DNA of 64,000 bases. It comes from Streptomyces sp. NBC_00344. GTDB taxonomy: Bacteria > Actinomycetota > Actinomycetes > Streptomycetales > Streptomycetaceae. The notes under the pieces are model-generated. The model was given only the letters and a program-made list of their open reading frames with translations. It searched no databases and had not been told where the DNA came from. This document shows, piece by piece, positions 56,880 through 64,000 of this stretch. The stretch is from NCBI RefSeq assembly GCF_036088315.1, contig NZ_CP107996.1, positions 3,933,001-3,997,000 of the forward strand. Direction: 5' to 3'. The translations under genes and the position numbers were made by a program. Within the stretch, counting starts at the first letter, position 1; each line of letters begins with the position of its first letter.

Positions 56880-57659
56880 ATGCGTACAACCATGCGCCTT
56901 GCCCTGCTCGGCACCGGCCTCGCGCTTCTCGCCACCGCGACCGGTGCCACCGCCGCCCAGGCGGAAGACGGCGGCGAGGGCAACATCACGATCGACAAGG
57001 TCGTCGTCAACGGCGGCAAACCGGTCGTGGTCGGTACCACCAACGTCGTGTCCGCGAAGGTCTCGGTGACCGCGTCGGACGATTCGGGCATCGCCGAGAC
57101 CACGTACATCAGCGCCTCCGGTCCGAAGCCGAACTTCGCGCAGGTCTGGGACGACGAGATCACGTGCGTCAAGGCGAGCGCCACCACGTCGACCTGCACG
57201 GGCACGCTGACGTTCGACCCGCAGGCGTCGACCGGCTTCGTCGACAACAACGCGGCTGCCACCTGGAACCTCGGCACGCTGGTCTCGGCCAACGACTACG
57301 ACTACATCTACCGGGACGCGGCCACCACGTTCAAGGTGCAGCGCTACTCGAAGCTGACGGTCAACGCTTCGCCGGAGCCGGTGAAGAAGGGCAAGACCAT
57401 CACGGTCACCGGCAAGCTGTCCCGGGCCAACTGGGAGGACAACGAGTACCACGGCTACATCAGCCAGCCGGTGAAGCTGCAGTTCCGCAAGAAGGACAGC
57501 ACCACCTACACCACGGTGAAGACGGTCAAGACCGACTCGACGGGCAACCTCAGGTCCACCGTCACCGCCTCCACCGACGGCTACTTCCGCTACAGCTTCG
57601 CGGGCACGGCGACGACTCCGGCGGTCAACGCGACCGGCGATTTCGTCGACGTCCAGTAG
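56880..57659 (+). CDS. secreted beta-rich protein
   Basis: A 259-residue exported protein. The signal peptide (RLALLGTGLALLATATGATAAQA) is followed by an acidic start and two Ig-like beta domains: TNVVSAKVSVTASDDSGIAE with a Cys pair (EITCVKAS, TSTCTGT), and SPEPVKKGKTITVTGKLSRA. It probably lies outside the cell or in the wall; no enzyme motif is seen. ATG at 56880 has a GGGGGG stretch seven bases upstream. Confidence 0.82.
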   Translation: MRTTMRLALLGTGLALLATATGATAAQAEDGGEGNITIDKVVVNGGKPVVVGTTNVVSAKVSVTASDDSGIAETTYISASGPKPNFAQVWDDEITCVKASATTSTCTGTLTFDPQASTGFVDNNAAATWNLGTLVSANDYDYIYRDAATTFKVQRYSKLTVNASPEPVKKGKTITVTGKLSRANWEDNEYHGYISQPVKLQFRKKDSTTYTTVKTVKTDSTGNLRSTVTASTDGYFRYSFAGTATTPAVNATGDFVDVQ

Positions 57660-57758
57660 CCACGTACTGCGAGCGTCCCTGAGACCTGATGCGGCGAACG
57701 CCGCACCGACCAGGGACGCACGTCACACCACGCCTGGCCGGTCTCAACGGATGTCCTC

Positions 57759-57790
57759 AGGGGCGCCGTCCTCACGGGGACGGCGCCCCT
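57759..57790. terminator. terminator after the secreted-protein gene
   Basis: A perfect 13-bp stem, AGGGGCGCCGTCC / GGACGGCGCCCCT, with a 6-nt loop lies about 100 nt past the stop and before the nickel permease promoter region. Confidence 0.85.
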
Positions 57791-57895
57791 GTGCGAAGGC
57801 GGTCACTCGGCACACCCCAGGAGAGACCCTCAGGTACACACGCCCCGGCAGTAACGCAGAACCGCCTGCCCTGCTCACCTGCGACAAGTGGTCTA

Positions 57896-57912
57896 TTGCG
57901 AGCAGCTTGCGA
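57896..57912. promoter_or_regulatory. candidate Nur (nickel) box
   Basis: TTGCGA-N5-TTGCGA lies 52 nt before the permease start and differs at two positions from tTGCaa-N5-ttGCAA, the site of the nickel-responsive Fur-family repressor Nur in S. coelicolor. The surrounding 21 bp TATTGCGAGC...GCTTGCGATA are also imperfectly palindromic. Confidence 0.45.
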
Positions 57913-57964
57913 TAAGGCGAGGTGCAGGACTACGGTCAGCGTGTTTTGGCTGATATGCCGAGCT

Positions 57965-59152
57965 ATGGAGAGGGCCTTGAGCGCCGATATAACCGCAGAA
58001 CCGTCGCTGTCCGAACGCATCGGACGGTTTCGCCAATCACTCACGCGTGGCGACTGGCGTTCCCTGGGCGGGATGCTGGGATTCATCGTGCTGCTGCATG
58101 TGGTGGGGTTCGGGGTGCTGTTCGGCCTCGTCGTTCCCAAGCACTATCACCTGGGCGGTGACCACCCGGTCTTCAACGTCGGAGTGGGGGTACTCGCCTA
58201 CACCTTCGGGCTGCGTCACGCCTTCGATGCCGACCACATCGCAGCCGTGGACAACACCACCAGGAAACTGCTGTCCGACAACGCCGAGCGCGAGGCGAAC
58301 GGCACGCCGCGGGAGCGCAGGCCGCTCTCGGTCGGTTTCTGGTTCTCCCTCGGCCACTCGACGATCGTGTTCGCGCTGGCCTTCCTGCTGTCGGCCGGTG
58401 TGAAGGCCCTGGTGGGCCAGGTCGAGGACGACGACTCGGGCCTCCACTCGGCGACCGGGATCATCGGTGCCTCTGTCTCCGGTGTGTTCCTGTGGATCCT
58501 CGGCATCCTCAACCTCGCGGTGCTGGTGGGCATCATCAAGATCTTCCGGGAGATGCGCAACGGCCACTTCGACGAGCAGGAACTCGAGGAGCAGCTCAAC
58601 AAACGCGGTCTGATGAACCGCTTCCTGAACAGCCTGACCAAGTCCGTGCGCAAGGCTTGGCACATCTACCCGATCGGTGTGCTCTTCGGCCTCGGCTTCG
58701 ACACGGCGACCGAGGTGGGCCTGTTGGTGCTCGCAGGTGGCGCGGCCGCCTTCAGCCTCCCCTTCTACTCCATCCTCGTCCTGCCGATCCTGTTCGCCGC
58801 CGCCATGTGCCTCATGGACACCATCGACGGTGTCTTCATGAACGTGGCGTACGGCTGGGCCTTCGCCAAGCCCGTCCGCAAGGTCTTCTACAACATCACC
58901 ATCACGTCCATCTCGGTGGCTGTCGCGCTGATCATCGGGACCATCGAGCTGATCGGCGTACTCACCGACCAGGCGAACATCACTTCCGGCCCGCTGGCCG
59001 CGATCGCGGACATCAACCTGGACTACGCCGGCTACGGCATCGTGGGCCTGTTCATCTTCTCCTGGCTGATCGCCCTCCTCGTGTGGCGCTACGGGCGGAT
59101 CGAGGAGAAGTGGTCCGCGAACCTCTCGCCCCAGCCGACCGGCAGGGACTGA
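57965..59152 (+). CDS. nickel/cobalt permease (NicT/HoxN family)
   Basis: A 395-residue single-component Ni2+/Co2+ importer with eight predicted helices. The metal-recognition motif is RHAFDADHIAAVDN (HX4DH: H85, D90, H91). The second signature LGFDTATEVGLLVLAG is present, as is the acidic cytoplasmic loop (EVEDDDSGLH) typical of the family. Nickel feeds Ni-superoxide dismutase and urease in Streptomyces, cobalt feeds B12. ATG at 57965 lacks a ribosome site; an internal TTG just after GGAGAGGG is an alternative start. Confidence 0.93.
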   Translation: MERALSADITAEPSLSERIGRFRQSLTRGDWRSLGGMLGFIVLLHVVGFGVLFGLVVPKHYHLGGDHPVFNVGVGVLAYTFGLRHAFDADHIAAVDNTTRKLLSDNAEREANGTPRERRPLSVGFWFSLGHSTIVFALAFLLSAGVKALVGQVEDDDSGLHSATGIIGASVSGVFLWILGILNLAVLVGIIKIFREMRNGHFDEQELEEQLNKRGLMNRFLNSLTKSVRKAWHIYPIGVLFGLGFDTATEVGLLVLAGGAAAFSLPFYSILVLPILFAAAMCLMDTIDGVFMNVAYGWAFAKPVRKVFYNITITSISVAVALIIGTIELIGVLTDQANITSGPLAAIADINLDYAGYGIVGLFIFSWLIALLVWRYGRIEEKWSANLSPQPTGRD

Positions 59153-59221
59153 GGAAGCCCGGACGGCAGCGCACACAGCGGACCGGCCGTCAGGGCCCAC
59201 CGCTCTTGTTGTCCAGAAGTG

Positions 59222-59305
59222 GATGTCAAAGGTCCCCAGCCGTGATCGGCTGGGGACCTTTCCGCTTGCGCCCCCGGCAGGCTTCGGACCTGCGACACGC
59301 GCTGA
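59222..59305. repeat. att-like copy A: terminator plus tRNA-Arg 3' fragment
   Basis: 84 nt that align with 63288-63371. The hairpin arms read AAAGGTCCCCAGCC / GGCTGGGGACCTTT, with changes on both arms relative to the intact copy, then a GCCCCCGGCAGG tRNA 3' piece. It lies 70 nt after the nickel permease stop and marks the left limit of the scarred region. Confidence 0.8.
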
Positions 59306-59566
59306 CGGCGCTCGCCAAGCGGCGGACCGGTCAGATCCTGGTGAGCAGCACCCTTCGGCAAGGTCCCGGAGCACGGGACGGTTCATGGTGGGCAGGGGCG
59401 GTCACGTGCTCCACGAAACGCAGTGGCCGGCCGACGGAGGTCGGTCACGTTCACGGCGGATTTTTCGGAGTCCGGCGGTCCGGGGATGTCGAGAACGTGT
59501 CACCGGCTCCGTCCCAGGGACATCAGCGGCCACCACCGGCCGCACGAGGATGAAGGAGAAACCAGC

Positions 59567-60007
59567 ATGGCGATTCAGCGGATGGACAACGTCGGCATCG
59601 TCGTCGAGGACATGGATGCCGCCGTCGCGTTCTTCCTGGAACTCGGTATGGAGCTGGAGGGCAGGGCGGAGGTCGAGGGCCTCTTCGCCGACCAGTGCAC
59701 CGGACTCGACGGTGTTCGCTGTGACATCGCGATGGTCCGGACCCCGGACGGTCACGGCCGGCTCGAGCTGGCGAAGTACCGCAGCCCCGCGGTGATCAGC
59801 GCCGGGCCGCGCAACCGGCCGCACAACATTCTGGGCACGCACCGCGTCATGTTCGCCGTCGACGACATCGAGGACACCGTTGCCCGCCTGCGCCCGCACG
59901 GCGCCGAACTCGTCGGCGAGATCGCCCGGTTCGAGGACAGCTATCTGCTCTGCTACCTCCGCGGCCCGGAGGGCATCATCGTCGGACTGGCCGAGCAACT
60001 GCGCTGA
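59567..60007 (+). CDS. VOC-family (glyoxalase/bleomycin resistance fold) protein
   Basis: A 146-residue metal-dependent VOC-superfamily protein: MDNVGIVVEDMDAAVAFF at the start, a central RLELAKYRSP strand and the second beta-alpha module (HRVMFAVDDIEDTVARL). The His/Glu pattern can supply a metal site. Function could be isomerase, dioxygenase or drug binding. GAAGGAG lies nine bases before ATG 59567. It lies between scar copies A and D, so it is probably element cargo. Confidence 0.88.
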   Translation: MAIQRMDNVGIVVEDMDAAVAFFLELGMELEGRAEVEGLFADQCTGLDGVRCDIAMVRTPDGHGRLELAKYRSPAVISAGPRNRPHNILGTHRVMFAVDDIEDTVARLRPHGAELVGEIARFEDSYLLCYLRGPEGIIVGLAEQLR

Positions 60008-60024
60008 GAAGGAGGAACCGAACC

Positions 60025-60159
60025 ATGCAGCCGAACGGTAGCCATGGGACGGACCTCGGAGAGAGGTGGCTCGCCACCTCTGAAGTCGTTTATCAGCGTG
60101 GCGGCAGCATCCCGCGGCGAGCGGGCAGGCGCGAGCGGAGCGAGCCCTCGAACCTGTAG
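60025..60159 (+). CDS. short ORF with strong ribosome site, probably truncated gene
   Basis: A 44-residue frame that starts 17 nt after the VOC stop, with AGGAGG eight bases before ATG 60025, and reads MQPNGSHGTDLGERWLATSE to RRERSEPSNL. The ribosome site is the best in the neighbourhood, but the product is too short and basic to classify. It is plausibly the first part of a second operon gene cut off by the insertion that left copy D. Confidence 0.45.
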   Translation: MQPNGSHGTDLGERWLATSEVVYQRGGSIPRRAGRRERSEPSNL

Positions 60160-60254
60160 AGAAAGCTTCTACCAATGCCCGGAAAGACGATCTCGCGCCC
60201 ATCGCGAGGCAGTTTCTCAGCGGCAACTCACCCCACTCGCTGACGTCAGGACGG

Positions 60255-60302
60255 GATGTCAAAAACCCCAGCCATGATCGGTTGGGGGCCTGTGCTCCCG
60301 GC
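60255..60302. repeat. att-like copy D: degraded terminator and tRNA 3' edge
   Basis: GATGTCAAAAACCCCAGCC, ATGATC, GGTTGGGG and then GTGCTCCCGG mirror the terminator hairpin and first ten bases of the tRNA 3' end of the intact copy. It is the shortest and most degraded of the four copies. Just before it a frame reads HREAVSQRQL, faintly like the integrase C-terminus QREAISHMDRL. Confidence 0.6.
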
Positions 60303-60567
60303 GCGACGTGCCGCGCGCATGTCCCCACTGAAGCCAGGATGGACAGGTGATCCCAGTCATGCGGCGCAAGACGTCGTACGCCGCAAGGGGCAGCGTCCGG
60401 ACCGGCTCTTCACGCTGAACGTCGCCCGGCACGGCCTGGATGAGAAACCGCTGACGGCACCCGCACGCACGTTCCACTTATTGCTACGTCCTGGCCGCGC
60501 CGGCGACCATCGGACCTTCGGACATCCTGTCCTCCAGGGCTACTTCAGGAGCCCAGGCCGCGGAGGC

Positions 60568-61047
60568 TCAGCCCCGCACCGCGCACTCCTTCTGCTTAGC
60601 CAGCCCCGCCACGATCCCGGACATCTCACCGATGACGGCGTCCTTGTCCTTGACGCGCTCCGACACCGTGACCTCGGCAGCAGGACTACGCCCGTACGAC
60701 AGAACCGTCTTCACTCCGTCGTGGGTCTTCTTCGCGTTCACGACCCAGTCGACCCCCTTCACCGACGTGCACGGAGCCGACTCCGGGACGTCCGAGATAT
60801 TCCCGCAGCGGAGAACCACATCACCGTCCCCCCACACGGCCGTTCCCTCCTGGCCGGAATCGTTACGCTCATGGCCCCCCAGCTTCTGCGGCGCCTTGCT
60901 CACCAGACTGGAGCACCCGGCAGTGGCACCCCCCGGAGCTCCCGACACGTTGTAGGAACGCGAGGATGTCCCGCACGCCGCAAGAGCGGCAGCACACACA
61001 GCGATCACACCAGCCTTTGCCAGACGTCGGCCAGAGCTCATCTCCAT
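60568..61047 (-). CDS. DUF3515-like lipoprotein
   Basis: A 159-residue lipoprotein: signal peptide GVIAVCAAALAACGTSS with lipobox LAAC, then a compact domain with Cys pairs (AGCSSLV, LRCGNIS, APCTSV, KECAVRG) and VWGDGDVVLRCG and KGVDWVVNAK, which match DUF3515 proteins of actinobacteria. ATG at 61047 has AAGGG ten bases upstream. DUF3515 genes are normally core; this copy lies in the integration scar and looks like cargo. Confidence 0.8.
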   Translation of the reverse strand: MEMSSGRRLAKAGVIAVCAAALAACGTSSRSYNVSGAPGGATAGCSSLVSKAPQKLGGHERNDSGQEGTAVWGDGDVVLRCGNISDVPESAPCTSVKGVDWVVNAKKTHDGVKTVLSYGRSPAAEVTVSERVKDKDAVIGEMSGIVAGLAKQKECAVRG

Positions 61048-61165
61048 GAGTAATCCCTTGTCTAGGTAACGCGGTCATGGGCCTTCTTTGGTGAAGGCCA
61101 CACGGCAGGAGACGGTACGCGGCGCTCTCGTACGGAGCGCCGGCGATGCGGGTGACCGGGGTCGG

Positions 61166-61267
61166 TCCTTCACCATGGACGTCTACACGCACGTCGAGCA
61201 GGACACTCAGCGCGAGGCGATCAGCCACATGGATCGGTGCTCAAATAGCGCCTGGGATTGTCCCTGA
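61166..61267 (+). pseudogene. tyrosine integrase C-terminal remnant (second copy)
   Basis: The frame SFTMDVYTHVEQDTQREAIS / HMDR ends at a stop at 61267, 12 nt before att copy B. The catalytic tyrosine (in MDVYTHV) and the conserved QREAISHMDR tail are recognisable; the rest of the gene is gone. It matches the end of the better-preserved remnant next to the tRNA. Confidence 0.85.
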
Positions 61268-61278
61268 CCGTCGCCTTT

Positions 61279-61383
61279 GATGTCAGCTGTAGATGGCAAA
61301 GACCCCCAGCCACGATCGGCTGGGGGTCTTTTTCCTTGTGCCCCCGGAAGGATTCGAACCTGCGACACCCGCTTTAGGAGAGA
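61279..61383. repeat. att-like copy B: 105-nt direct repeat of the tRNA-Arg end
   Basis: Nearly identical to 63275-63379: terminator, tRNA 3' end, T arm, and anticodon region to ...TTTAGGAGAG, after which homology stops. It represents the distal attachment site of the element bounded by the intact tRNA, about 2 kb away. Confidence 0.92.
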
Positions 61384-61540
61384 GGCGGGGCTGTACGGCA
61401 GGTGACCTGCGGCTTCGCTGGTCGAGCTAGCGGGCACGGATGCACCTGCTAGCCACCCTTGTTGACCGCTGCTGACCCCTGCTTCTGGCACGGCTGTGGC
61501 ACGGCGGCCTCTTCGTCCCGAAGCTGCCGAGACCTGTTCA

Positions 61541-61918
61541 TCAGCCCGGCAGGCAGGAGCGGAATCGGTGGAGCAGTTCAAGTGCGTCAGGGCTCTCTGC
61601 GTCGAAGGTCTGGCCTTGTTGTTCGAGAGGAAGACCCGGCCCCCAGATACGGGCACCGTGACAGCGGAAGCAGAAGGCGATCTCAAAGAGCTGATCGGTG
61701 GAGCTGTGCGCCCGGATTCCCCAGCCTGGGAGAAAGCAGCGGTACGGCTCACTTCCTGGTAGGTCGGCGATCAGGGACAGGGCCTGCTGGGCTTGGTCTC
61801 CCTCCCAGATCGCGGCAGTGTCTCCGGCTAGGTTCTCCGAACTGAGGTGCCTGACGGGGTCGGTGATGCGGACGACCTCGATGAGCTCAGTCTTCCCATG
61901 GGTTAGCGGCAGCAGCAT
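61541..61918 (-). CDS. conserved hypothetical protein, cargo
   Basis: A 125-residue protein: VVRITDPVRHLSSENLAGDT at the start, LSLIADLPGSEPYRCFLPGWG in the middle, FEIAFCFRCHGARIWGP and an acidic FDAESPDALELLHRFR near the end. The CFRC pair may bind metal. The pattern looks like a small conserved Streptomyces protein of unknown function. It is intact, in a region where the surrounding integrase is broken. ATG at 61918 is taken; the ribosome site is weak. Confidence 0.65.
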   Translation of the reverse strand: MLLPLTHGKTELIEVVRITDPVRHLSSENLAGDTAAIWEGDQAQQALSLIADLPGSEPYRCFLPGWGIRAHSSTDQLFEIAFCFRCHGARIWGPGLPLEQQGQTFDAESPDALELLHRFRSCLPG

Positions 61919-62213
61919 GCTCCCAGACTCTCCGATCGTGACTTCGCTGACCAGGGACGGCCGCGGGCGCCGAGGCGGCTGGTACGGCGATGGCGGCGCC
62001 AGCGTTGGATGTCAGCGGAACAGCTCGGGCATCGGGCAGGCCTCCAACGGCTCCTCCGGCCGGTCGGCCCAGCGGTCCTCGCTCGCGTGTCCCTGGGCAA
62101 GTCCCCGGCCCCGGCGACCTCGCCCTCCACGGCCTGACCACTCCCCGCCCCACGGTCGGCGCGACCGCCTTCGCGCCAAGTCCCTACCCCTGCCTTGTCA
62201 CAAGGAGGACGTC

Positions 62214-62363
62214 ATGACCGCTCGGAAGACCATCCGCAAGCGCACGCCGAAGTGCCCTGCGTGCAAGGGCACCGGGGGAGTCGCCGTCAGTGAAGCGGTA
62301 TTCCGGTACCGACTCACTCCGCCAAGCTCGCTGACTGGCTGCCGTACTGGCTGGACAACGTGA
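62214..62363 (+). CDS. short zinc-knuckle ORF ahead of the integrase
   Basis: AAGGAGG lies six bases ahead of ATG 62214, a near-ideal ribosome site. The 49-residue frame starts MTARKTIRKRTPKCPACKGT, a basic run plus a DnaJ-like CxxCxG element, and then runs out of frame with the integrase remnant. It looks like an intact start of a small element protein whose 3' part has been scrambled. Confidence 0.55.
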   Translation: MTARKTIRKRTPKCPACKGTGGVAVSEAVFRYRLTPPSSLTGCRTGWTT

Positions 62364-63259
62364 TCAAACCGCGCCGCAAGCTCAGCACGTACGACAAGTA
62401 CGAGGCGCACGTACGCCTCTACCTCGTGCCGATGATCGGGACCAAGCGGCTCGAATCGCTGGGCGTCGCTGATGTACGGCGCTTCCTGGTGCCGCTGGAG
62501 AAGAAGACCACCGCAGCTACGGCCAAAGGGTCGCATCGGGTACTCCGCACGTCTCTGACGGCTGCCTGCCGTGAGGAACTGATCAGCCGGAACGTGGCCA
62601 GCCTCGTTGAGCCTCCGCGTGCCAAGTCCCGTGAGCTGAACCCCTGGACGCTTGAGGAGACGCTCGATTTCCTCGCCGCCGCCCGGACGGATCCGCTCTA
62701 TGCGGCCTTCGTCCTCGCCATCACCATGGGCCTGCGCCGGGGTGAGATCGTCGGACTCCGATGGACTGACCTGGACCTTGAGCACCGCGTTCCCTACGTC
62801 CGCCAGCAGACCCAACGGCGACGTGGCGTCCTCTACGACGACGATCCCCAGAGACGCCGTCGCCGGGCCGTCCCGCTGTCCGCCATGTGCGTTGCTCCGC
62901 TGCGCTGGCCCCGGATGCGGCAGATGGAGGCGAAAAGGCGAGCGGGGAGAGGTGGCAGGAGAGTGGACACGTCTTCGCCACCCGCACCGGCCACGCCGTC
63001 GAGCCGCGCAACGTCTACCGCTCCTTCACCCGCATCGCGGAATCCGCCGGCCTCCGTGTCATCCGGCTGCACGACGCACGGCACGGCTGCGCGACCATTC
63101 TCACCGCGGCCGGGGTGGCGCCTCGCGTCGTGATGGAGATCCTGGGACACAGGCCAGATCAGCATCACCATGGACGTGTACACGCCCGTGGTGCAGGACA
63201 CCCAGCGCGAAGCCATCAGCCACATGGACCGGCTGCTCACGAGGCGTCCTCGGTCGTGA
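62294..63259 (+). pseudogene. tyrosine-type site-specific integrase, degraded
   Basis: Core-binding region (LADWLPYWLDNVIKPRRKLS, YDKYEAHVRLYLVPMIGTKR) and catalytic domain pieces (LAITMGLRRGEIVGLRWTDLD with the first Arg; VIRLHDARHGCATILTAAG with the H-x2-R box; MDVYTPVVQDTQREA with Tyr). At least two frameshifts: a one-base loss around 62925-62945 and a one-base gain at about 63152 (CACAGGCCAG for CACAGCCAG). The N-terminus is also missing. It lies immediately beside the intact tRNA, as in integrative elements. Confidence 0.9.
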
Positions 63260-63274
63260 GTGACCATGCCCGTT

Positions 63275-63379
63275 GATGTCAGCCGTAGATGGCAAAGACC
63301 CCCAGCCACGATCGGCTGGGGGTCTTTTCGCTTGTGCCCCCGGCAGGATTCGAACCTGCGACACCCGCTTTAGGAGAGC
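63275..63379. repeat. att copy C: intact tRNA side
   Basis: The reference copy of the 105-nt repeat shared with 61279-61383; it merges into the complete tRNA gene. The element integrated on the 3' side of the tRNA, keeping the tRNA whole here. Confidence 0.9.
63294..63327. terminator. terminator of tRNA-Arg
   Basis: Arms AAAGACCCCCAGCC / GGCTGGGGGTCTTT pair perfectly with a 6-nt loop (ACGATC) and have T/A runs on both outer sides, so it works in both directions. It is duplicated, intact or altered, in the other three att copies. Confidence 0.9.
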
Positions 63380-63407
63380 GGTGCTCTATCCCCTGAGCTA
63401 CGAAGGC
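63335..63407 (-). tRNA. tRNA-Arg (CCU)
   Basis: A 73-nt cloverleaf: acceptor GCCUUCG with CGGGGGC (two G-U wobbles), D arm AGCUCAGGGGAUAGAGCA, anticodon stem-loop CCGCUCUCCUAAAGCGG with anticodon CCU reading AGG codons, T arm with GGUUCGAAUCC and discriminator A. CCA is not encoded. It is the attachment target of the element remnants to its left. Confidence 0.95.
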
Positions 63408-63592
63408 GGGATCTGTTTGTCCGGCGCGCAACCTCAGGGGTTGCCGCCGGAAACAGTGTAGCGGGTGGGCTGGTGGCCAGGCCGGGAGTATGCGGTGGCG
63501 GGCGCGGGAGCGATTCCCGGCCGCCGACTTCGCGCTCAGGCCCGGGTGCCGGTCGGCTACCCGGGCCTGGTGGCCGGTGGCCCGGCCGGAGA

Positions 63593-64000
63593 TCAGTCCT
63601 CGACCAGCATCCCGGTGCGCAGCCGCTGCAGAATGCGGGCCAGCAGGCGCGAGACGTGCATCTGGGAGATGCCGAGCTGCTCGCCGATCTGGGACTGGGT
63701 CAGCTCCTCGCCGAAGCGCATCTCCACGATCCGGCGTTCACGGGCGTCGAGCTGCTCGATCAGTGGGGCCAGGGCGTGCAGGTCCTCGACGGTCTCCATC
63801 GCCGGGTCGGGCTCACCCAGCACGTCGGCGAAGGTGCGGCCGCTCTTCGGTGACTGGCTGTCGCCCGAGTCGCTCGGCATGTCCAGGGAGCCGGCCGTGT
63901 AGCCGTTGCTCGCGACGATGCCCTCGATGATCTCGTCCTCGGTCAGCTTCAGGTGCTCCGCGAGCTCGGAAACCGTCGGGTCGCGGTCCAGGACGACCGC
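63593..64000 (-). CDS. SigB/SigF-type RNA polymerase sigma factor, C-terminal part
   Basis: The frame continues past the right edge; 135 residues are visible, from sigma region 3 (DPTVSELAEHLKLTEDEIIEG) through a linker (SDSGDSQSPKSGRTFADVLG) to region 4 (LDARERRIVEMRFGEELTQS, IGEQLGISQMHVSRLLARIL). The pattern belongs to the stress/sporulation sigma-B-like group of Streptomyces, which is controlled by RsbW/RsbV-type partners. The N-terminal region 2 lies outside the window. Confidence 0.93.
   Translation of the reverse strand, partial: AVVLDRDPTVSELAEHLKLTEDEIIEGIVASNGYTAGSLDMPSDSGDSQSPKSGRTFADVLGEPDPAMETVEDLHALAPLIEQLDARERRIVEMRFGEELTQSQIGEQLGISQMHVSRLLARILQRLRTGMLVED

Larger units (their letters stand above)
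59222..63407. mobile_element. nested remnant of tRNA-Arg(CCU)-integrated elements
   Basis: Four graded copies of the tRNA 3' end plus its terminator (59222, 60255, 61279, 63275) divide the region into three segments. Two of them carry a tyrosine-integrase remnant beside the copy nearer the tRNA. Cargo includes a VOC protein, a DUF3515 lipoprotein and a small conserved hypothetical protein. No conjugation or replication gene survives. The lower GC of 60.0-62.4 kb also suggests transfer. Confidence 0.75.

Overview
The window is a 64 kb piece of a Streptomyces chromosome. Evidence: very high GC with third-codon-position G/C bias, frequent GTG starts, ATGA/GTGA overlaps, and the linked set afsK, afsS and afsR in the arrangement known from Streptomyces coelicolor. 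Several neighbours (purU with an SCO4402-type gene beside it, fbiC, an XRE/DUF397 pair, a D-Ala-D-Ala carboxypeptidase) are also what one expects around that locus, so most of the window is core chromosome. No CRISPR array, rRNA operon or biosynthetic gene cluster was seen.

Left part (1-22 kb): end of an alpha/beta hydrolase; an ABC exporter pair; a primase/polymerase-like gene divergent from an NsdA-like TPR regulator; a Pro/Gln-rich membrane protein; an amino-acid-type binding lipoprotein; an SCO4402-family gene and purU. A signalling cluster follows: an anti-sigma factor fused to a maleylpyruvate-isomerase-like domain, its ECF sigma factor, a STAS antagonist and an RsbW-like ATPase. Then come a Tat-exported PhoD phosphatase, a GlxA-type regulator divergent from an MFS permease, a putative LAXTG surface protein, a flavin monooxygenase-like enzyme, a PdxH-like oxidase and a TetR regulator.

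Centre (22-32.5 kb): the AfsK-AfsR-AfsS relay. AfsK is a Ser/Thr kinase with a PQQ beta-propeller. AfsR is a SARP/NB-ARC/TPR activator phosphorylated by AfsK, and AfsS is the small protein whose promoter AfsR activates. The afsS leader holds a 15-bp-arm hairpin. A PHP-domain metallohydrolase and an F420-type luciferase-like enzyme follow.

Right-centre (32.5-59 kb): a degraded patch (an HTH gene broken by a 17-nt tandem duplication, behind a structured leader, and a frameshifted DUF397 gene); fbiC; an ADP-ribosylglycohydrolase that has lost its catalytic aspartates; a MarR/DUF1398 pair; a sodium:solute symporter; an XRE/DUF397 pair; GPP34, DacA and a large membrane protein. Two translationally coupled pairs stand out. 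One is a cobalamin-binding protein with the CarH light-sensor signature plus a SpoIIE-type phosphatase. The other is a beta-helix protein and a small helical protein that share one 25-residue motif, arranged like an amyloid-signalling receptor/effector pair. DUF1707, a secreted protein and a NicT-type Ni/Co permease with a candidate Nur box complete the section.

Right end (59.2-63.4 kb): a scarred integration hot-spot downstream of tRNA-Arg(CCU). Four graded copies of the tRNA 3' end plus terminator, two integrase remnants and a few cargo genes show repeated insertion and decay. The window ends in a SigB/SigF-type sigma factor.
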